Below are positions 19,149 through 29,538 of a stretch of DNA of 35,524 nucleotides, piece after piece. The notes under the pieces are model-generated. The model did not search any database. It was given only the letters and a program-made list of their open reading frames with translations, and was not told the DNA's origin. The DNA is from Nemertoderma westbladi. Taxonomy: Eukaryota > Xenacoelomorpha > Nemertodermatida > Nemertodermatidae. Location of the stretch: positions 1 to 35,524 of the forward strand of contig JAUCBJ010002153.1 in assembly GCA_032718475.1 (NCBI GenBank), given 5' to 3'. The translations under genes were made by a program, and so were the position numbers. Each line of letters starts with the position of its first letter. Positions within the stretch are counted from its first letter, which is position 1.

Positions 19149-22100
19149 GTCAGGTCAGGTATTCTAGGTCATTGATCAAGAAAACTTGCCACCTCCATGC
19201 AGCATAAAGGAGGTGCCACCTGTAGCTGCATAGACCCTCTTACTAGGGCAAATCTGGTCCTGTAACTAAGACCCCCTTCGTTCTGGGATAAGGACGCCCT
19301 TGGTCCTGGATTAAGGACCCATATACTTGGCTGCAGGGGTATATGGCCTGACCAGGCAGATGGTGATCTACCAATGGCTGGTTAGGAGTAGAGTGTTCTC
19401 ATGTCCACTCTGAGGGCACTTCACTGCGACCTGCACCTGGCAGCAAGGGTACAGGGCATGACCCAGCAGATGAGCTGCAACAGCCAATGGTGGGTCATGT
19501 GCGCCAGAGTAGGTATGGGTGATTGGCCTCATATCTGACTCCATTGCGACACCCACCCTGTGGAATGGCAAACCAGGGTGTGGTATTTGCCCCGAGAGCT
19601 GACTCGGCAAAAAAGCACCCCCCAACCCCCACTATGGATTACATTAGCAATGCGGAGGTCCGGCCACTAGAGGCCAGTGGAATTACCGGACACAATCGGC
19701 CTCACAGGCGTCAGTTAACTCCTGACCGGCTGCCTGTCTCACCCCCTACTGGAGAGAGAGCAGCCAACAATTCTTTGAGTCCCTTTCCTGATGACCTTTC
19801 TGGCCCAAACCCTGGGTCACCAGGGAGGCCAGATTGTGATGGGGAGAGGGATTCTGGAGTTGGAGGCTACTCTCATGTTCCACCCCGACCAACAAAGCCA
19901 TTGGTGAATCTGAGGCAAGTCACTAGACTAGCCTCAGTAAACACCCTAACACTCGGGTCCCCAATGCGACAAGGTGAGCTGACTGCCTTGGCAGATAAGC
20001 TTTCTCTTAGCGCAGTGGTTGTTCAAGAGCACCGAATGCAGACTGGACAGACTGGTGAGGTTCTGATTAATGACATGGGGAGCGGTTGGCGACTCGCCCT
20101 CGCGTCAGCAGATGATAGTGGCAATGGTGGAATTGGTCTATTGATGAATCCAACTGCACATGCAGCATTGGACAAAATAGACCAAATCTCTAACCGCATC
20201 ATCCGTTGCCACTTCTCATGTTCTGGAAGACTGGCTAAGAAGTTTCCTAAGGTGGTTCTGATTGTGTGCTACTCTCCAACTAGTGTTGCCCCTGTAGAGG
20301 AGGTGGAAAATTTCTACCACAATCTACAAGCAGCAACTGATGGAGTGGATCAGCATGCATTCTTAACATTCCTGGGAGACTTTAATGCAAGTCTGCATCA
20401 ATCACCTACATCGCCCTGGGTCTATAGCAATAGTGTTAACCGAAATTCTGTCCATCTTCAGGATTTTATCTCTGGAAATGGATTGTTTTCGGCTGGAACC
20501 CAGTTCAAGAAGCGAACTGGAAAGCTATGGACTCATAGTGGACCCAGTGGTCACAAGTCCCAGATAGACCATATTCTGTTTCGTAGGAAATACAGGAGCT
20601 CTATACAAGACTGTAATGCATTTACACTTCGACCCTTCTCCAGTGATCACCGCCTTATTGTGGCCAAGGTAAGACTTAGTCTGCGTGCTAGCAGAACAAC
20701 GAAATCTGCCTTGCCACGGCATGACTGGTCCTCTCTGTTGCAACAGCCAAGTGTGAGATCCAGCTTCACACTACAGCTGAGCAACAGGTATGAGGCTCTT
20801 GCCTCTGAGGCGGCAGATCACTGTGAGGGCTATACTGCCTTTACAGAAGCAGTTAAGTTAGCAGCTGCAGAAACAGTTCCTGTATACCCTCGACACAGGA
20901 AAAGGGCCCCCTGGACTGACAACAAAATTCAGAAGTGCTGAAATGACCTTCATAAGGCGCAGAAAGAGTCCCGACTCAAACAGACTACAGCGGCCAAGAA
21001 TGCAGTTAAAGCTGCATCTAGGTCCCTGAACAGGCAGTACTCTGTTAATCTACAGGAGCTAATAAACCAACAGGTTGATGCCATCAATGATGCTGACGAC
21101 AGCAGGCAATCATCCCAGGCATGGAAATCGATCAATCTGCTTACTGGGCGGTAAAGCCAACCAACCACCAAGGTTAAGGCTGAATCACCAGCCGATCGCC
21201 TCAATGGTTGGAAAGACCACTTTGAAAAGCTCCTCAATAATGACAGGGTATTGCCTGATAACTTTATAGAAGTAAAAGTGTCTGAGTCTGTACTCCCAGC
21301 TATTCCCATTGGCGATATCTCCTTTGCAGAAGTGAAGGCTGCTGCAAAGAGCATTACGACCAATCGTGCCAGTGGAGTAGATGGTGTTCCCCCTGAGGTC
21401 TTTAAAATACCTGAGTGTTTAAAGCTCATCTATCCCATCATAGTAGACATGTACCGTACAACAAGAGTCCCACAAGAAATGAAAACAAATAAGTTGGTGC
21501 CAGTTCCCAAGAAGGGCAACCTAACACTCTATGGTTCTTTTCGGGGAATCTCATTGATCTCGATTGCTGCAAAACTATACAATAGAATTCTATTAAATCG
21601 CATCAGGGATCCCATTGAGAGACTGCTACGTGGAAATCAGAATGGGTTCCGTAAAGGTCGTGGGACCATGGAGCCCATTTTGGCACTTAGAAGGATAATT
21701 GAAGAGTTATCAAAAAAGAAAGACAGGCATCTGGCTGTTATCTTTGTTGACTTCTTCAAGGCCTTTGATTCAGTCTCTCGCTCACGTATGTTCAGCATAC
21801 TTTCATTATATGGGATTCCTGATGAAATTATTGCAGCAATCAGATCAGTATACGATGGTTCGACAACATTTGTGTCTACTGTTGACGGTGACACAGAACC
21901 ATTTGAAGTGTTATGGGGCGTCCTCCAAGGAGACACACTTGCACCATTCTTGTTCATTATTGTGGTTGACTATGTTCTACGCATGTCCTTAGATCATCAT
22001 AATGATGATGGGGTGATGATAACTCCACCTACTGGCTCCAGAAGTCGAGGAAATCCTGCCAAGTAACTAACTGATCTAGACTTTGCTGATGACTTAGGAG

Positions 22101-22900
22101 TACTCTCAGAATCATTAGAGGGAGCCCAGCGGCTCCTCAGCTCATTAGAACATGCTGCTTCTAGTGTTGGTCTTTTTATTAACTCCAGAAAGACCAAAAT
22201 TCTGACAGTTAACTTTGAAAGTCCTCAGCAAGTCTCTGATCGGATGAGCATAAGCTCAAAGGATGGTATGCTTGAGCATGTGGACGACTTCTGTTACCTG
22301 GGATCATGGATCCGGAAGTCAGGTGAGGACCTTCGAATACGTAAGGGACAGGCATGGGCAGCCTTGAATAGGCTTTCCAGGATTTGGAAGTCACCTAGAA
22401 TTAATCGGAAACTTAAGGTCCGATTATTTAGAGCAGCAGTAGTTCCAGTACTCCTCTACGGGAGTCCATGCTGGGCTCTAACTGCTGAGGACACCAAATC
22501 TCTGGATGGCACATTCACAAGAATGCTACGCCGGGTACATTGTGTCAAGTACAATGCACACATCTCCAACCAGACACTATATAACATTGGAGGTGTCTCA
22601 TTGGTTCCCCCAAGCTTGACACTAGAACAAAATCGCCTCCGCTTTGCAGGACATTGCTTTCGCCGTGAGGACCAGCCAGTGCATAATCTTGTACTTTGGC
22701 AGCCTCATGGAGTGAATAAGCATGGTGGACAGCCCATGACTTTCTTGAGACGCATCTTAAAGGACACTGGCCTTAAAGATGCGGATGATCTAGCAAATGT
22801 CATGGGTGATAGGGAGTTGTGGCGGTGCAATTTTGTTGACAAGCCGGCACAGCATTCTTAAAAATGCAGCTGCAATGCAGCATGCCGATCCTAGTAGTAG
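19149..22900 (+). mobile_element. RTE-like LINE family A, full-length copy A2 with three stop codons
   Basis: This is a complete element: a 5' UTR of about 485 bp, one ORF of 3,228 bp from ATG 19634 to TAA 22861, a 3' UTR of about 30 bp with a GCTGCA-A-TGCAGC hairpin, and a CCTAGTAGTAG tail. The ORF has exactly the length of copy A3 and no indels. It is stopped at codon 436 (TGA for CGA), 507 (TAA for AAA) and 811 (TAA for TAC). Endonuclease (QEHR, GDFNA, QIDHILF, SSDHR) and RT motifs are otherwise intact. It lies in the intron between the juxtamembrane and N-lobe exons, antisense to Eph. No target duplication was found; the tail abuts the 24-bp array. Confidence 0.94.
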
Positions 22901-23375
22901 GTGCTGTTTCAGCTAACGTCGGTGGTGCTGTTTCAGCTAACGTCGGTGGTGCTGTTTCAGCTAACGTCGGTGGTGCTGTTTCAGCTAAAGTCGGTGGTGC
23001 TGTTTCAGCTAACGTCGGTGGTGCTGTTTCAGCTAACGTCGGTGGTGCTGTTTCAGCTAACGTCGGTGGTGCTGTTTCAGCTAACGTCGGTGGTGCTGTT
23101 TCAGCTAACGTCGGTGGTGCTGTTTCAGCTAACGTCGGTGGTGCTGTTTCAGCTAACGTCGGAGGTGCTGTTTAGGCTAACGTCGGTGGTGCTGTTTCAG
23201 CTAACGTCGGTGGTGCTGTTTCAGCTAACGTCGGTGGTGCTGTTTCAGCTAACGTCGGTGGTGCTGTTTCAGCTAACGTCGGTGGTGCTGTTTCAGCTAA
23301 CGTCGGTGGTGCTGTTTCAGCTAACGTCGGTGGTGCTGTTTCAGCTAACGTCGGTGGTGCTGTTTCAGCTATCGT
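22901..23375 (+). repeat. 24-bp minisatellite, about 20 copies
   Basis: Tandem GTGCTGTTTCAGCTAACGTC plus GGTG, nearly invariant (one AAAGTC, one GGAGGT and one TTTAGG variant). It starts at the base after the TAG tail of LINE A2. The period is a multiple of three, so open frames of GAVSANVG or LFQLTSVV repeats appear. I regard these as non-coding. No Eph exon sequence was seen in the unit. Confidence 0.95.
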
Positions 23376-23689
23376 CAGCAGAGCGTTAACGGATTAGCTG
23401 TTTGGATTACGATTATTGGTATTACTAGGAAATTCACCAGTATTTCCATCTCTTAGGAAAGGCGCTATATTCCAAACCTAATTTATTTACAGGCATAATC
23501 ATTAAATTATAATACTACAAAAATGTTTTACTGCGCCAAAATTAATATACAGCTGTTGGAACAATAAAGATTCACCACCACCAGTAGTTGATAATTAATT
23601 ACTGTTACTTAGGGAGGAATAGAGGATAAGGAAACCTGTTAATAATTTCATTTCTGATGTCAATTTTAAGGTTTGACAGAATCTAGAAC
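23376..23689. other. Unique AT-rich intronic sequence
   Basis: About 300 bp between the 24-bp array and a LINE fragment. Nothing was recognised here. Confidence 0.5.
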
Positions 23690-23962
23690 GTCTTTGGTAC
23701 CATCTCCACAAGACCTTCGACTCTGACTCCCGACCACGTACGTTCAGCTTACTCGCATCATATGGGGTTCCTGAGGCAATTATTGCAGCTATCAGATAAC
23801 AGTACGATGGTTCCACCACATTTGTGTCTAATGCTGATGGTGACACATATCCATTCGAAGTGTTATGGGGAGTCCCTCAGGGTGACACACTTGCACCATT
23901 CTTGTTCATAATTGTGGTTGATTATGTTCTAACCATGTCCTTAGATCACCATAATGCCCAAT
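23690..23962 (+). mobile_element. Family-A-like LINE fragment A4 (RT palm)
   Basis: Plus-strand translation gives TFDSDSRPRTFSLLASYGVP, then a region with one TAA, then DGSTTFVSNADGDTYPFEVL and GDTLAPFLFIIVVDYVLTM. It matches the RT palm of family A (AFDSVSRSRMFSILSLYGIP and DGSTTFVSTVDGDTEPFEVL) with many substitutions. Both ends are ragged and no target duplication was found. It is an older, diverged copy or a sister subfamily. Confidence 0.85.
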
Positions 23963-24017
23963 GACAATCATAATTTGATCATCGTTTATCATAATTGATG
24001 ATGATAATGATCATCAA

Positions 24018-24120
24018 CCCGTATTGTACATAAACTTTATATCCCTCCTACTACCCGTATTGTACATAAACTTTATATCTCTCCTACTACCCGTAATTTA
24101 CATTAAATATAATATAATTC
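24018..24120 (-). repeat. Short 36-bp tandem repeat (2.5 copies) beside the juxtamembrane exon donor
   Basis: Copies of CCCGTATTGTACATAAACTT (36-bp period) start at 24018 and 24054, with a partial, diverged copy at 24090. On the minus strand the unit holds ATGTACAATACGG, close to ATGTACAATCGG inside the end of the adjacent exon. The array is 30-100 bp downstream of the exon's donor. It may be an early stage of the boundary-derived arrays, but the match is short. Confidence 0.6.
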
Positions 24121-24122
24121 AC

Positions 24123-24251
24123 CTGCACCGATTGTACATTCAACTACAATATTCTTGGCATCTAGTTCAGCTGCGAATTCTTTAACGGCGAGTCCAGGGT
24201 CCTCGTAGTTAGTTGGGTCAACGTAAGGTCGGAAACCGATGGGGAATTTAA
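24123..24251 (-). CDS. Eph receptor exon: juxtamembrane segment
   Basis: A 129-bp exon. Two bases complete an Ile codon with the preceding exon, 42 codons follow, and one base starts the next Gly codon. The acceptor is TTTGTTTTTAG|TTAAATTCCC and the donor is GGTGCAG|GTGAAT. It encodes [19 protein letters not shown], then [18 protein letters not shown], then CTIGAG. YVDP and YEDP are the two conserved Eph juxtamembrane tyrosines, which autoinhibit the kinase until phosphorylated and then bind SH2 proteins. The exon ends inside the glycine loop (GAG|EFG). No ATG lies in this exon, so only homology and phase reveal it. Confidence 0.95.
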
Positions 24252-24421
24252 CTAAAAACAAATGATTACTATTAAGTAAAATATATCTTATTAAACGCCA
24301 AATAACAATTTCATAACATAATTATTTACTATATACGAAAAACTTGGCAATGGATTAGAAAAATCACTACTGCTTTAAATTAAAAATAAATTAAATTAAA
24401 CAAACGCTAAATTAAACTAAC

Positions 24422-24589
24422 TCATGTGTTTCTTATCATCTCCGATAATTTTAATCCCGTTCCGTTTCTTAATTACAATAACAAATATAACAATAGCGAC
24501 AGTCACTAGGGCAACGAGCGCCACAACGGAGAAACTGATAACCATGATTCGCTGACTTGAAATCTCCGGAGAGTGAGGTGGGTTGAATT
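24422..24589 (-). CDS. Eph receptor exon: extracellular stalk and transmembrane helix
   Basis: A 168-bp exon, phase 1 in and phase 1 out. The acceptor is CTATTCTAG|AATTCAACCC and the donor is CACATGA|GTTAGT. It encodes FNPPHSPEISSQRI, then a hydrophobic helix MVISFSVVALVALVTVAIVI plus FVIVI, then the basic stop-transfer KKRNGIK. This is where Eph genes place the single membrane span. The first coding residues FNPPH and the acceptor are repeated in the adjacent 39-bp array. The units next to the exon stay in frame with it (repeat FNPPHINLYPILE), so use of an upstream AG would lengthen the stalk by 13 residues per unit. Confidence 0.92.
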
Positions 24590-27500
24590 CTAGAATAGAA
24601 TATAGGTTAATATGAGGTGGGTTGAATTCTAGAATAGGATATAGGTTAATATGAGGTGGGTTGAATTCTAGAATAGGATATAGGTTAATATGAGGTGGGT
24701 TGAATTCTAGAATAGGATATAGGTTAATATGAGGTGGGTTAAATTCTAGAATAGGATATAGGTTAATATGAGGTGGGTTGAATTCTAGAATAGGATATAG
24801 GTTAATATGAGGTGGGTTGAATTCTAGAATAGGATATATGTTAATATGAGGTGGGTTGAATTCTAGAATAGGATATAGGTTAATATGAGGTGGGTTGAAT
24901 TCTAGAATAGGATATAGGTTAATATGAGGTGGGTTGAATTCTAGAATAGGATATAGGTTAATATGAGGTGGGTTGAATTCTAGAATAGGATATAGGTTAA
25001 TATGAGGTGGGTTGAATTCTAGAATAGGATATAGGTCAATATGAGGTGGGTTGAATTCTAGAATATGATATAGGTTTATATGAGGTGGGTTGAATTCTAG
25101 GATAGGAAATGGGTTAATATGAGGTGGGTTGAATTCTAGAATATGAAATGGGTTAATATGAGGTGGGTTAAATTCTAGAATAGGAAATGGGTCAATATGA
25201 CGTTGGTTGAATTGAATTCTAGAATAGGAATTGGGTTAATATGAAGTGGGTTGAATTCTAGAATAGGATATGGGTTAATGTAAGGTGGGTTGAATTCTAG
25301 AATAGGAAATGGGTTAATATGACGTTGGTTGACTTGAATTCTAGAATAGGAAATGGGTTAATATGAGGTGGGTTGAATTTTAGAATAGGAAATGTGTTAA
25401 TGTAGGTGGGTTGAATTCTAGAACAGTAAATGGGTTACTGTGAGGTGGGTTGAATTCTAGAATAGGAAATGGGTTAATATGACGTTGGTTGACTTGAATT
25501 CTAGAATAGGAAATGGGTTAATATGAGGTGGGTTGAATTTTAGAATAGGAAATGTGTTAATGTAGGTGGGTTGAATTCTAGAATAGGAAATGGGTTAATA
25601 CGAGGTGGGTTAAATTCTAGAATAGGAAATGGGGCAATATGACGTTGGTTGAATTGAATTCTAGAATAGGAAATGGGTTAATATGAGGTGGGTTAAATTC
25701 TAGAATAGGGAATGGGACAATATGACGTTGGTTGAATTGAATTCTAGAATAGGAAATGGGTTAATATGAGGTGGATTAAATTCTAGAATAGGAAATGGGT
25801 TAATATGACGTTGGTTGAATTGAATTCTAGAATAGGAAATGGGTTAATATGAGGTGGGTTAAATTCTAGAATAGGAAATGGGTCAATACGACGTTGGTTG
25901 AATTGAATTCTAGAATAGGAAATGGGTTAATATGAGGTGGGTTGAATTCTAGAAAAGGAAATGGGTCAATATGACGTTGGTTGAATTGAATTCTAGAATA
26001 GGAAATGGGTTAATATGAGGTGGGTTGAATTCTAGAATAGGAAATGGGTCAATATGACGTTGGTTGAATTGAATTCTAGAATAGGAAATGGGTTAATATG
26101 AGGTGGGTTGAATTCTAGAATAGGAAATGGGTCAATATGACGTTGGTTGAATTGAATTCTGGAATAGGAAATGGGTTAATATGATGTGGGTTGAATTCTA
26201 GAATAGGAAATGGGTTAATATGAGGTGGGTTAAATTCTAGAATAGGAAATGGGTCAATGTAAGGTGGGTTGAATTCTATAATAGGAAATGGGTCAATATG
26301 ACGTTGGTTGAATTGAATTCTAGAATAGGAAATGGGTTAATATGAGGGGGTTAAATTCTAGAATAGGAAATGGGTCAATATGACGTTGGTTGAATTGAAT
26401 TCTAGAATAGGAAATCGGTTAATATGAGGTGGGTTGAATTTTAGAATAGGAAATGGGTCAATATGACGTTGATTGAATTGAATTCTAGAATAGGAAATGG
26501 GTTAATATGACGTTGGTTGAATTGAATTCTATAATAGGAAATGGGTCAATATGACGTTGGTTGAATTGAATTCTAGAATAGGAAATGGGTTAATATGAGG
26601 TGGGTTAAATTATAGAATAGGAAATGGGTCAATATGACGTTGGTTGAATTGATTTCTAGAATAGGAAATGGGTTAATATGAGGTGGGTTAAATTCTAGAA
26701 TAGGAAATGGGTCAATATGAGGTGGGTTAAATTCTAGAATAGGAAATGGGTCAATATGACGTTGGTTGAATTGAATTCTATAATAGGAAATGGGTCAATA
26801 TGACGTTGGTTGAATTGAATTCTATAATAGGAAATGGGTTAATGTAAGGTGGGTTGAATCCTAGAATAGGAAATGGGTTAATATGAGGTGGGTTGAATTC
26901 TATAATAGGAAATGGGTTAATGAAAGGTGGGTTGAATCCTAGAATATGAAATGGGTTAATATGAGGTGGGTTGAATTCTATAATAGGAAATGGGTTAATA
27001 TGAGGTGGGTTGAATTCTATAATAGGAAATGGGTTAATATGAGGTGGGTTGAATTCTATAATAGGAAATGGGTTAATGTAAGGTGGGTTGAATCCTAGAA
27101 TAGGAAATGGGTTAATATGAGGTGGGTTGAATTCTATAATAGGAAATGGGTTAATATGAGGTGGGTTGAATTCTATAATAGGAAATGGGTTAATATGAGG
27201 TGGGTTGAATTCTATAATAGGAAATGTGTTAATATGAGGTGGGTTGAATTCTATAATATGAAATGGGTTAATATAAGGTGGGTTGAATCCTAGAATAGGA
27301 AATGGGTTAATATGAGGTGGGTTGAATTCTATAATAGGAAATGTGTTAATATAAGGTGGGTTGAATTCTATAATAGGAAATGTGTTATTATAAGGTGGGT
27401 TGAATTCTAGAACAGTAAATGGGTTACTGTGAGGTGGGTTGAACAAGAACAGGAAATGGGTTAATGTGAGGTGGGTTGAATTCTAGAACAGTAAATGGGT

Positions 27501-27770
27501 TACTGTGAGGTGGGTTGAACAAGACCAAGAAATGGGTTAATGTGAGGTGGGTTGAATTCTAGAATAGGAAATGTGTTAATATGAGGTGGGTTGAATTTTA
27601 GAATAGGAAATGTGTTAATATGAGGTGGGTTGAATTCTATAATAGGAAATGGGTTAAAGTAAGGTGGGTTGAATTCTAGAATATGAAATGGGTTAATATG
27701 AGGTGGGCTGAATTCTATAATAGGAAATGGGTTAATGTAAGGTGGGTTGAATTCTAGAACAGGAAATGGG
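24577..27770 (-). repeat. 39-44 bp minisatellite copying the 3' splice site and start of the transmembrane exon
   Basis: About 75-80 copies. On the minus strand the unit reads ATTCTAGAATTCAACCCACC then TCATATTAACCTATATCCT. Exon-proximal units (24600-25080) are very regular at 39 bp. Distal units diversify (CCCATTTCCT for CTATATCCT, and an added TCAATTC with CAACGT giving about 43-44 bp). Each unit contains TCTAG|AATTCAACCCACCTCA, which is exactly the acceptor and first codons of the transmembrane exon. The minus frame is open over 222 codons at 26778-27446 (13-residue repeat IEFNPPHINPFPI). Every unit also holds TTCTAGAA and usually an EcoRI-type GAATTC. Confidence 0.95.
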
Positions 27771-28108
27771 TTAATAATACATCCAAAATATAATACTTAA
27801 TTTAATAATACATCCAAAATATAATACTTAATTAATTAATTAATTAATAATACATCCAAAATATAATACTTAATTAATTAATTAATTAATAATACATTCA
27901 AAATATAATACTTAATTAATTAATTAATTAATAATACATCCAAAATATAATACTTAATTAATTAATTAATTAATAATACATCCAAAATATAATACTTAAT
28001 TAATTAATTAATTAATAATACATCCAAAATATAATACTTAATTAATTAATTAATTAATAATACATCCAAAATATAATACTTAATTAATTAATTAATTAAT
28101 AATACACT
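27771..28108. repeat. 42-bp AT-rich tandem repeat, about 8 copies
   Basis: Tandem AATACATCCAAAATATAATA, then CTTAATTAATTAATTAATTAAT, 42 bp in the later copies. The first copy is about 28 bp because it lacks most of the TTAA run. It directly follows the 39-bp array. No coding potential was seen. Confidence 0.93.
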
Positions 28109-29268
28109 GCTTGAATTATGTAATTCGTAAAATTAATATATCATAAGGCAATATTTATACACCATTTTAATGATAATTTATAAAAATACCTTCTCGTATT
28201 GACAATTAATTATTACAGCTGTTTACTTTACTTGTAGTGAAGTAAACTACAAACTCGTGTAAAACTCAACACACTCGGACAGAATAATTGAATTTCGGTC
28301 AATTAAAATTAGTGACAAAAGATTAGTTTCCGATACCTTTTTTCTTATCGAAGAATTCTTATACAAAAAGAAGGTAACATTTTTTTGTCCTCTTTCTTTG
28401 TAAGGCAATGTAAGTAAAGTATGTAAATAAAAACTTATGATTAAAAATGATTTTTCTATTTCGATGACATTTTCGACAAAATAATTATTTATTACATGGG
28501 AAATAAGTAGAACTTTTTTCATATTCTCGAGGCATTTTATTTATTATGCTTGTTGCTCAATTCTTTAATAAAAGATGGAGCGATATAGCGGTACAAAATA
28601 AATTGAACTACAAAATTTTACTATATTATTTCCATAGTTACAGCGATTCTAATTATTGTACTCTTCAACTCCCGATGCTGCCTTACTCAATGTTAAATAA
28701 TTTAGTGTTCTCGAATATTTATTATGTTACTAGAGAGCCGCTTAACTACATAAACCAATATGGAATTCGTTCAAATTACGTACAAACCTTTTCTACATCG
28801 ATGCACTTTCAACACTAATAATACAAGTTTTGAGAAATTCCACCAAAAATATTTTATATTACTTTTTCTCCGAGAAGGAAATTAAAGTTAATGCGTTACT
28901 ATGTGTTACTATGCGTTACTATGCGTTACTATGCGTTACTATGTGTTACTATGCGTTACTATGCGTTACTATGTGTTACTTTTTTCACTAGGGAAAACCT
29001 CCCAATTTAGGGGTATATTCGAGCGAAAAAGTAACAGTTTAAGAAAAAAAATTTATCTTTATTATCCGCACTTTTGCGACAAAAAGGGGTAAATTTAAAG
29101 AAATTGCATTAGTTGGATATATATTAAAAAATAAATTCTAGAATAAAAATTGGTTAACATGGAAATCATAAAAAAAAATCCAAATAAGGGGCGGCATTAA
29201 ATATAACCTTATTAGTAGAATGAAAGAAATAAAATATGTTTTATTGAAATATAATTAGCCAAACTAAC
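28109..29268. other. AT-rich intronic sequence, no supported gene
   Basis: This is unique, AT-rich sequence between the AT array and the FN3 exon. Two short overlapping open frames exist: 28247-28522 minus, 91 codons, and 28546-28818 plus, 90 codons. Neither resembles a known domain, and such lengths are expected by chance only occasionally in AT-rich DNA, so they are left as undetermined. A 10-bp array lies at 28891-28980. Confidence 0.45.
28891..28980 (+). repeat. 10-bp tandem repeat, 9 copies
   Basis: Nine copies of ATGCGTTACT, with ATGTGTTACT at copies 2, 6 and 9. The C/T change is the only variation. Confidence 0.95.
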
Positions 29269-29538
29269 CGGGTTGTACTGACACAACTCTACTGAATCCA
29301 CCATAAGACCCCCCAGTAACCACGGCAACCTGGAACCCGTACTCTGCACTAGGGTCGAGATCTCCGACAGTTATACTAGTGGTGTCGGTGTGTCGGTCGG
29401 TGTAGGCCCTGCTCCCGTCCGACTGTCTGACAATACGGACGGTATACCCGACAATGTCGACGTGGTCTGTCGGGGCGACCCAGACGAGAGAGACACTGGA
29501 TTCTGTGTAGTTAACAATCCGAAGCTCCTTAATAGAAA
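29269..29538 (-). CDS. Eph receptor exon: fibronectin type III domain (membrane-proximal)
   Basis: A 270-bp exon: two bases, 89 codons, then one base (phase 1). The acceptor is GTTTTTGTTTAG|TTTCTATT and the donor is CAACCCG|GTTAGT. The residues show the FN3 pattern: SVSLVWVAP (strand B Trp), VGYTVRIV (strand C Tyr), TSITVGDLDPSAEYGFQVAV (strand E Leu and F Tyr) and a G-strand end FSRVVSVQP. Joining to the next exon gives QPE-FNPPH. Eph receptors carry two FN3 domains before the membrane, and this is the second by position. Extracellular. The upstream phase shows that another exon precedes it, outside what I could identify. Confidence 0.88.

Larger units (their letters stand above)
233..29538 (-). 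other. Eph receptor tyrosine kinase gene, 3' part (eight exons, FN3 to stop)
   Basis: Gene-level entry for an Eph-family receptor tyrosine kinase, a plasma-membrane receptor that binds ephrins on neighbouring cells and signals through a cytoplasmic kinase. Eight minus-strand exons give, in order, FN3, transmembrane helix, juxtamembrane YVDP/YEDP segment, complete kinase and SAM domain. Every junction is AG-exon-GT and the phases agree: 1, 1, 1, 0, 0, 0, 2. The joined product is about 553 residues. Signatures seen are GAGEFG, FAIK, the alpha-C glutamate in [22 protein letters not shown] and WTAPEA, so an active kinase is expected. The ephrin-binding, Cys-rich and first FN3 parts were not found and probably lie beyond the right edge. 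The Eph assignment is very secure; the A or B subclass cannot be decided here. Confidence 0.95.

Noticed and set aside
22864-23389. The 24-bp array as a CRISPR-like or coding repeat (GAVSANVG)
   Set aside because: Units are contiguous without spacers, and the context is an animal intron. The open frames come from the multiple-of-three period.
28247-28818. Two facing short ORFs (91 and 90 codons) in AT-rich intron
   Set aside because: No recognisable domain, signal or splice context. Kept only as undetermined sequence.
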